DNA from: Pseudemcibacter aquimaris
GTDB lineage: Bacteria; Pseudomonadota; Alphaproteobacteria; Sphingomonadales; Emcibacteraceae
Assembly: GCF_028869115.1 (NCBI RefSeq)
Contig: NZ_CP079800.1
Span: forward strand, 3,245,001-3,309,000
DNA: 64,000 bases
Direction: 5' to 3'
Shown: piece by piece, positions 58,241-64,000 of the stretch
How positions within the stretch are numbered: the first letter of the stretch is position 1
Layout of the letters: each line of letters starts with the position of its first letter
Translations under genes and position numbers: made by a program
The notes under the pieces: generated by a model
What the model saw: the letters and a program-made list of their open reading frames with translations, nothing else
What the model was told of the DNA's origin: nothing
Database searches by the model: none

Positions 58241-58996
58241 ATGATTGAAATTAAAAATTTACATGTCGAAGTTGATGGCAAAAAAATCCTTAAAGGATTG
58301 AACCTTAATATTAACCCGGGTGAAGTTCATGCGATTATGGGCCCAAATGGTGCCGGTAAATCCACACTATCTTATGCCATTTGCGGTAAAGAAGGGTACG
58401 AGATCACTGAAGGGTCGATTACATTTCAAGGAAAAGATTTTCTTGAATTAGAAGCAAATGAACGCGCCGCGGAAGGGGTGTTTCTTGGTTTCCAATATCC
58501 GGTGGAAATTCCGGGTGTATCAAACATGAATTTCTTAAAAACCGCGGTAAATTCAATTCGTAAATATAAAGGCGAAGATGAACTTGCGGCCGTTGATTTC
58601 TTAAAACTAGTCCGTTCGAAAGCGGCTGAACTTGAAATGGATGCGGAAATGTTAAAGCGTCCCGTCAATGTTGGTTTTTCCGGTGGTGAGAAAAAACGTA
58701 ATGAAATGGTTCAAATGGCTGTTCTTGATCCAATTTTTTCCGTACTAGACGAAACGGATAGTGGTCTTGATATCGATGCGCTTCGTATTGTGGCCGAAGG
58801 CATTAACCGCATGCGTGGTCCGGAAAAATCTATTTTAGTGATTACCCATTATCAACGCCTGCTTGATTATGTGGTGCCGGATTATGTTCATGTGCTGGCG
58901 GACGGTAAAATCGTAAAATCCGGTGATAAGACATTGGCGCACCAGCTTGAAAAAGAAGGTTACGCCGGCCTTGGTATCGATGAGAACGCAGCATAG
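58241..58996 (+). CDS. sufC: Fe-S assembly ATPase SufC
   Basis: SufC is the ABC-type ATPase of the SufBCD complex. The 251-residue protein has Walker A GPNGAGKSTLS, the signature NVGFSGGEKKRNE and Walker B ILDPIFSVLDETDSG-like SVLDETDSGLDI, then VITHYQRLL. It is soluble, without transporter partners. It lies between sufB and sufD. Confidence 0.97.
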   Translation: MIEIKNLHVEVDGKKILKGLNLNINPGEVHAIMGPNGAGKSTLSYAICGKEGYEITEGSITFQGKDFLELEANERAAEGVFLGFQYPVEIPGVSNMNFLKTAVNSIRKYKGEDELAAVDFLKLVRSKAAELEMDAEMLKRPVNVGFSGGEKKRNEMVQMAVLDPIFSVLDETDSGLDIDALRIVAEGINRMRGPEKSILVITHYQRLLDYVVPDYVHVLADGKIVKSGDKTLAHQLEKEGYAGLGIDENAA

Positions 58997-59007
58997 GATT
59001 AGTTAAA

Positions 59008-60309
59008 ATGACGCAAAAAAATCATTTTGATGTGGATCAGTATGCTGACGCGCTTTCAAAGCATGGCTTTGAGGGGCCGAATTGGTTAAATGATTTACGT
59101 AATAAATCACTGGATGCTTTTTTGGATGTTGGTTTACCAGGTCCAAAGGTGGAAGAATGGAAATATACCAATCTTTCATCCATTAAATCCAAATCATATG
59201 CTGTTTCACAGGTTGTAGCAGGTAATGACGCATTATCCGCCAAAATCCAAGAAGCACATTTAAAAGATATTCAAGGATCAAAAGTTGTTTTTGTTGATGG
59301 ATATTTTAATGATCAATATTCAGATGTTTCAGAAGAAGAGGGATTATCATTATTACCTTTAAATGATTTTCTTAAAGCAAAACCTAAAGAAGCGGAAGAA
59401 TTACTTAAAGTATCAGATGAGGATAGCAGCCTTGCAAACCTGAATAGTGCTTTAATGACAGACGGTTATGTGATTAATGTTGCGCAAAACATTAAGTTGT
59501 CTAAGCCAATTCAAATTATTCATGTGGCGACAGAAAACTCTGATGCTAAAGCTTTGAGAAATAAGAACTTTATTTCCATGTCTAATGGCTCATCAGCACA
59601 AATTATTGAAACATTTATCGGTGATAATAATGCAGATATCTGGACGCAGGACATCAATAAAATAACGGTTGCTGAAAAAGCATCCTTGGAAATTTTTCAA
59701 ATTCAGACGCAGGGCAATGAAACCATCCACATGGCAGAAAGTCATGTTGAGGTTGCGGAAGATGCTGACTTCAAACATTATTCATTGAATGTTGGCGCCA
59801 AATTAAGTCGTACAGAAATTAAGCCAACTTTAACAGGGTTGCACGGCAATGTGGATCTTCGTGGTGCGTTTCTTGGTCGTGATGGTGTTAGCCACGATGT
59901 GTTCACGCACATGAAACATTTGGTTCCAGAATGTGAAAGTGATCAAATTTACCGTGGCGTTCTTGATAAGGGTGGTAAATCAGCCTTTCAGGGTAAAGTA
60001 TATGTAGCGCAAGACGCGCAACTGACAAATGCGGAACAGTCCAATAAAAATTTGCTGCTTGACCGTGATGCGGAAGCAAACAGTAAACCGGAACTGCTTA
60101 TTTATGCGGATGATGTGAAATGTGCGCATGGGGCAACGGTTGGGGAACTTGATAAAGAAGCGCTCTTTTATTTAAATTCTCGCGGTATGGATCAGGAAGC
60201 GGCGAAAGGTTTACTGGTCGAAGCATTCATCGCCGAAGTTTATGATGACGTTTCAATTGATGCCGTGCGTGAAAAATATCTTGAACTTGCGCGTGGATGG
60301 CTTGGGTAA
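59008..60309 (+). CDS. sufD: Fe-S assembly protein SufD
   Basis: SufD pairs with SufB and SufC. The 433-residue protein has PGPKVEEWKYTNL near residue 45, a beta-helix core and the C-terminal ADDVKCAHGATVGELDKEALFYLNSRGM, the SufD signature. Conserved His-containing DVKCAHGA is present. It begins 11 bases after sufC and sufS follows after 9 bases. Confidence 0.96.
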   Translation: MTQKNHFDVDQYADALSKHGFEGPNWLNDLRNKSLDAFLDVGLPGPKVEEWKYTNLSSIKSKSYAVSQVVAGNDALSAKIQEAHLKDIQGSKVVFVDGYFNDQYSDVSEEEGLSLLPLNDFLKAKPKEAEELLKVSDEDSSLANLNSALMTDGYVINVAQNIKLSKPIQIIHVATENSDAKALRNKNFISMSNGSSAQIIETFIGDNNADIWTQDINKITVAEKASLEIFQIQTQGNETIHMAESHVEVAEDADFKHYSLNVGAKLSRTEIKPTLTGLHGNVDLRGAFLGRDGVSHDVFTHMKHLVPECESDQIYRGVLDKGGKSAFQGKVYVAQDAQLTNAEQSNKNLLLDRDAEANSKPELLIYADDVKCAHGATVGELDKEALFYLNSRGMDQEAAKGLLVEAFIAEVYDDVSIDAVREKYLELARGWLG

Positions 60310-60318
60310 ATTGGGGCA

Positions 60319-61554
60319 ATGAATATCATGACATCACATAATTATAACGTTGAAGCAGTGCGCGAAGATTTTCCGATATTTAAAAGGGAAATTCACGGTA
60401 AGCCGTTAACTTTCCTTGATACAGCGGCGAGTGCGCAAAAACCGCAAGCGGTGATTGATGTAATTAAAGGGTGCTATTCAAATGAATACGCCAATATTCA
60501 TCGTGGCGCTTATCAATTATCTGCTGAGCTAACGACCAAATATGAAGCGGCCCGTGACAATGTTTCCGGTCATATAAACGCGAGCACAGAAGAAACAATC
60601 TTTGTTCGTGGTGCGACCGAAGGGATCAATCTTGTCGCGCAAAGCTGGGGTAGGGATAACCTATCCGAAGGTGATGAGATAATCCTAAGCCACATGGAGC
60701 ATCATTCGAATATCGTTCCATGGCAAATTCTGCGCGATCAAAAAGGGTTTGATATTAAAGTAAGCCCAATTGATGAAAATGGTAATTTCTTGATGGAAGA
60801 ATATGAAAAACTTCTATCGGAAAAAACGAAACTGGTTGCCATAACCCATATATCAAATGCGCTCGGTACCATTACACCGATAAAAGAAATCATAAAAATG
60901 GCACATGATGTTGGTGCAGTTGTTCTTGTGGATGGCTGTCAGGCCATGCCGCATATGCAGGTTGATGTTAAAGAACTTGATGCTGATTTTTATGTCTTTT
61001 CCGGACATAAAATTTATGGTCCAACGGGGGTTGGCATACTTTACGGTAAAGAAGAATTGCTTGACGCCATGACGCCATATCAAGGTGGCGGTGAAATGAT
61101 CCGCTCAGTAACATTTGAAAAAACCACTTATAACGAGCTGCCCCATAAATTTGAAGCCGGAACCCCGAATATTGTTGGTGGCATCGGCATGTCAGCGGCC
61201 ATTGATTATATGAATGTGCTTGGATTTGATAATATCCATGACCATGAACAAGCTTTGCTTGAATATGGTCTTGAAAAAATTAAAGAAGTAGACGGTCTTG
61301 AACTTAGGGGTAAGGCTGACCATATGGCGGGTATACTTTCATTTACAATGGAAAGCGCGCATCCACATGATATCGGTACAATACTTGATCAGGATGGCAT
61401 CGCGATCAGAACCGGGCACCACTGTGCCCAGCCGATTATGGATTTTATGGATGTACCGGCAACGGCGCGTGCATCATTTGGATTATATAACACCAAAGAA
61501 GATATTGACCGATTGGTTGATGGGCTTCATAAGGTGAACAGGATTTTTGCTTAA
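60319..61554 (+). CDS. sufS: SufS-type cysteine desulfurase
   Basis: SufS takes sulfur from cysteine for cluster assembly using PLP. The 411-residue protein has DTAASAQKPQAVID, HRGAYQLS, the PLP-lysine segment FSGHKIYGPTG, and the catalytic Cys in RTGHHCAQPIM. It is a group II desulfurase. Its usual sulfur-acceptor partner SufE or SufU is not in this operon. The ATG at 60319 has GGGG close upstream; the ATG three codons later is also possible. Confidence 0.96.
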   Translation: MNIMTSHNYNVEAVREDFPIFKREIHGKPLTFLDTAASAQKPQAVIDVIKGCYSNEYANIHRGAYQLSAELTTKYEAARDNVSGHINASTEETIFVRGATEGINLVAQSWGRDNLSEGDEIILSHMEHHSNIVPWQILRDQKGFDIKVSPIDENGNFLMEEYEKLLSEKTKLVAITHISNALGTITPIKEIIKMAHDVGAVVLVDGCQAMPHMQVDVKELDADFYVFSGHKIYGPTGVGILYGKEELLDAMTPYQGGGEMIRSVTFEKTTYNELPHKFEAGTPNIVGGIGMSAAIDYMNVLGFDNIHDHEQALLEYGLEKIKEVDGLELRGKADHMAGILSFTMESAHPHDIGTILDQDGIAIRTGHHCAQPIMDFMDVPATARASFGLYNTKEDIDRLVDGLHKVNRIFA

Positions 61555-61566
61555 AGGGTATAAATA

Positions 61567-61995
61567 ATGAGCTTTCTAGACGGGTTTTTGAACGAAAGAC
61601 CAGGCGACAAAGAAGAAGAAAAGAAAACACCACAAGAAGAGTCTAAGACGACTTCTGAAAATCGTGGTGAACCTATTTCTGCGGAAGAGAAAAAAGCGCT
61701 GGAAATGAAGGCAGCAGATGCCCTTCGTGAAATTTATGATCCTGAAATTCCGGTCAATATTTATGAACTTGGCCTTATATACGATATTGACGTGGATAAT
61801 TATGCGGATGTGGTTGTTACCATGACGCTTACATCACCACATTGCCCTGTTGCTGAATCCATGCCGGGTGAAGTGGAATACCGCGTCCGCGAAGTAGAAG
61901 GTGTCGGCGATGTTAAAGTGGCCCTTGTTTGGGAGCCGCCATGGGATATGTCAATGATGTCAGAAGCAGCACGTCTTGAAATGGGCTTTATGTAA
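61567..61995 (+). CDS. SUF-associated DUF59 (MIP18-family) protein SufT
   Basis: This 142-residue protein has a charged N-terminal extension (about 1-38) and a DUF59/MIP18 domain with EIYDPEIPVNIYELGLIYDI, TLTSPHCPVAESMP and WEPPWDMSMMSEAARLEMG. Proteins of this type (SufT) support Fe-S maturation. It is the last suf gene here and its stop abuts the stop of the convergent patatin gene; no sufA follows. Confidence 0.92.
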   Translation: MSFLDGFLNERPGDKEEEKKTPQEESKTTSENRGEPISAEEKKALEMKAADALREIYDPEIPVNIYELGLIYDIDVDNYADVVVTMTLTSPHCPVAESMPGEVEYRVREVEGVGDVKVALVWEPPWDMSMMSEAARLEMGFM

Positions 61996-64000
61996 TTAAA
62001 GCGCATCTATGCGTTTTTGCAGCTCGTTAAATAAATCCGGTATTTCATGAAGATGTTCTTTTTCGGCCTCTAAAATGGCTCTAAAGGCTCGCTTTTTCAT
62101 ATTCATGATATTGAATTTTTCAGAAATACCTTCTTGTTCGGCTTGATGATACAGCAGATCAATTAAACGTTCCGCACCATTTAACCTGCCCCAAAGATAG
62201 TCATTTTCCCTGTCTTCACGACTGAAAAAGGCACCAAAACTTTTCATGGCCGTGCCTTTTAACGGCATTTCGAGGGCATCGGACTTTAGAACAAGATCAT
62301 CATTTGGACTGATGCGATTTACAAGAATTTCATTAAATTCACCAACGGATTTTGAACCATTTATGGAAAATGTAATCACGTCCCAAAATGCAAAACCCAA
62401 ATAATTGGTTAGCAGTTTTCTTTTAAACCCGTCGTCCCAGGAATTGTTTAACTGCGATGAAATCAACTGATCGGTTTCAAGTCTGACGTTATCAAGATTA
62501 ATATTCGTATTTAGAATATCTAATAATTGCTCAATATCTGGGCTAATTGACCTTATTTGTTTCATGTTTTCAGCACAATCAAGATCATCATTAATATCAA
62601 GTGATTTAATTTTTTCTACCGTCTCTATTAATGTTGAAAGAGTGTCTTCATCAAAGCGGCTTTCAATACTCGTGGGCTTAATATTTTCCAAAATATGATA
62701 AAGGGCCATTTTTGCGGCATCGAGCTCATGAACATGATCAGGGTTTATTGAATATTGACTGTTAAGTTCCTGGATTAAAAAATGAAGTCGTCTTTTTTGG
62801 TAATTAACATCAAAATCAATAATGAACTTGGTCCATTCAGGAATATTTTCAAAAGACTGGTCTTTTTTAATGAATGATTTGGTCCAGTTAAACAGACCTT
62901 TCTTTTCTTCTGCACCATAAAGCAGACTTTCCCCTTGGGTGTTTTTCATAACCCAACATTGAATTGCGGAAAACACGATTCTTTTTTCTTTGCTGCGTGG
63001 GGCAATATTGCATAGGGACGATATAATTTTGGTCAGGTCAGCAACTGTGCTTCTTATTTTTAGGCGGGCATAGGCTTCATATGAATAACCGGCTTCTGTT
63101 ACGGCGCGGGCACTGGCAATGTTACGCCATGATTCCAAATCTTTAAAGGTCGTTGATGTACTGATTTTCTTCGGTGAAATTTCAAACACAAGTTTTTCAA
63201 CACTGGGCCTAACGCTATCGACAACTGATTTGATGGTGGACACTTCTTGGTTATGAATGTGAATTTCTTCTAAGTCATCATGCATCGGTTCATTCATTGG
63301 AATGTCCGACAGTGCCCCTTTTAAAGTGTTGAGCATGGTTGGCGGCGCGCCGTTTGGTTTAATTTTCAACCGCTCTGGGTTTGGATCAACATAAATAACA
63401 CGTCTGCTTACCTCGCGAAATGCTGGTCTGTCGTGGATCGCATTTAAGGCCTGATCAAACGGTTTGTTGTTTAATATGCTGCCATCAAGAAAAGATGTCA
63501 TTTCGGGATCAAGTCCCGCACTTTGGTATTCTTTGAAATTATTCTTTATAAAGTCGTCTTTATTTAGCCAACTTGAGCCTTGTTCTTTAAAGAAATGTTC
63601 TGTTTCCCTGATCTGCGCAGGTGGGAATGCCCCTGGGAAACAAGATGTGGCCCGTGCAGCAAAAGAAAGCGATGCAAGTCCATCATCATCAAAATCACTT
63701 TTAAATTTTGAAAGGCTTTTATCTGCGGCGGTCTTTAAATAGCTGAATTTTAAATTATGACGATGTTCTAATTCTGAAATAATAGGCGGGTCATTTAAAA
63801 GCATGGACCTTTTGTAGCCATAAAAGTCGGTTAATGTGACGAAAAGATCCAGTTCATGTCCGCGTGGCAATAGGGACTGGAAATTCACTTTTCCCATGCC
63901 CTTTAATCCACCATAAACAAGCCCCACCAGATGTTTACCGTCAAAAGGTGGTTTCAAATCCCAAATGTTCAGAAGCGCGGGTAATTTTTCTTTCACTTGT
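61996..64000 (-). CDS. Patatin-like phospholipase (DUF3376-type), 5' partial
   Basis: The frame is open to the right edge, so the N-terminus with the oxyanion hole and GxSxG serine lies outside the window; the GTG at 63996 is not a credible start. What is visible (over 660 residues) includes the end of a patatin domain with FAARATSCFPGAFPPAQI and the DG of the Ser-Asp dyad in SFLDGSILNNKPFDQALNAI, then a long helical C-terminal region that looks like DUF3376 of the patatin-related family. Such proteins hydrolyse lipids; no transport or immunity partners are visible. Family placement is from motif recognition. Confidence 0.78.
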   Translation of the reverse strand, partial: QVKEKLPALLNIWDLKPPFDGKHLVGLVYGGLKGMGKVNFQSLLPRGHELDLFVTLTDFYGYKRSMLLNDPPIISELEHRHNLKFSYLKTAADKSLSKFKSDFDDDGLASLSFAARATSCFPGAFPPAQIRETEHFFKEQGSSWLNKDDFIKNNFKEYQSAGLDPEMTSFLDGSILNNKPFDQALNAIHDRPAFREVSRRVIYVDPNPERLKIKPNGAPPTMLNTLKGALSDIPMNEPMHDDLEEIHIHNQEVSTIKSVVDSVRPSVEKLVFEISPKKISTSTTFKDLESWRNIASARAVTEAGYSYEAYARLKIRSTVADLTKIISSLCNIAPRSKEKRIVFSAIQCWVMKNTQGESLLYGAEEKKGLFNWTKSFIKKDQSFENIPEWTKFIIDFDVNYQKRRLHFLIQELNSQYSINPDHVHELDAAKMALYHILENIKPTSIESRFDEDTLSTLIETVEKIKSLDINDDLDCAENMKQIRSISPDIEQLLDILNTNINLDNVRLETDQLISSQLNNSWDDGFKRKLLTNYLGFAFWDVITFSINGSKSVGEFNEILVNRISPNDDLVLKSDALEMPLKGTAMKSFGAFFSREDRENDYLWGRLNGAERLIDLLYHQAEQEGISEKFNIMNMKKRAFRAILEAEKEHLHEIPDLFNELQKRIDAL

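Overview
The window is a compact stretch of an AT-rich alphaproteobacterial chromosome with about 65 protein genes. I see no rRNA, tRNA, insertion sequence, prophage or CRISPR array. The lineage rests on gene order: hemE / AT-rich gap / ppsR-maf-aroE-coaE-dnaQ, as at the Caulobacter and Rickettsia origins; tim44-mltA-smr; prmC-DUF4167-clpB; mnmE-mnmG-rsmG-parA-parB; and an Rrf2-led suf operon. The sequence alone does not fix genus or order.

Layout. 1-1767: the end of an M23 cell-wall peptidase and a methyltransferase-like protein. 1868-4120: a tight four-gene operon (two DUF1538 membrane proteins, a divergent PII-like protein, a CBS-pair protein) behind a perfect FNR/FixK-type box. 4163-17757: leftward housekeeping genes (clpB, DUF4167, prmC, prfA, hisS, ispG, a rodZ-like gene broken by an in-frame stop, ptsP, a nitronate monooxygenase-like gene, lysC). 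17895-25785: ubiG, fdhD/mobA, DUF1178, nitrilase, grxC, comF, an NDUFAF5-like methyltransferase, mutT, a GNAT gene, argJ. 25992-32980: secA with two tandem SEC-C zinc motifs, accA, xerD, a large exported protein and a 46-residue membrane protein. 33138-40254: aroK-aroB-corC, then an XRE regulator, smr, mltA, tim44, fxsA and secB. 40323-43857: dnaQ-coaE-aroE-maf-ppsR, leftward.

43858-44206 is an AT-rich gap with several DnaA-box-like 9-mers and is very probably oriC. To its right almost every gene reads rightward: hemE-hemH-hemJ, rho, nhaC, (ogt leftward), mnmE-mnmG-rsmG-parA-parB with two perfect parS sites, and Rrf2-sufBCDS-sufT. The right edge cuts a leftward patatin-like gene.

The genes mostly serve replication and segregation (oriC, parABS, dnaQ), protein export (secA, secB), Fe-S and heme supply (suf, hemEHJ), aromatic amino-acid synthesis (aroK, aroB, aroE), translation termination (prfA, prmC) and envelope maintenance. 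The most unusual items are the DUF1538-PII-CBS operon with its oxygen-type operator, the interrupted rodZ followed by a two-tier terminator-like hairpin in front of ispG, and the doubled SecA tail.
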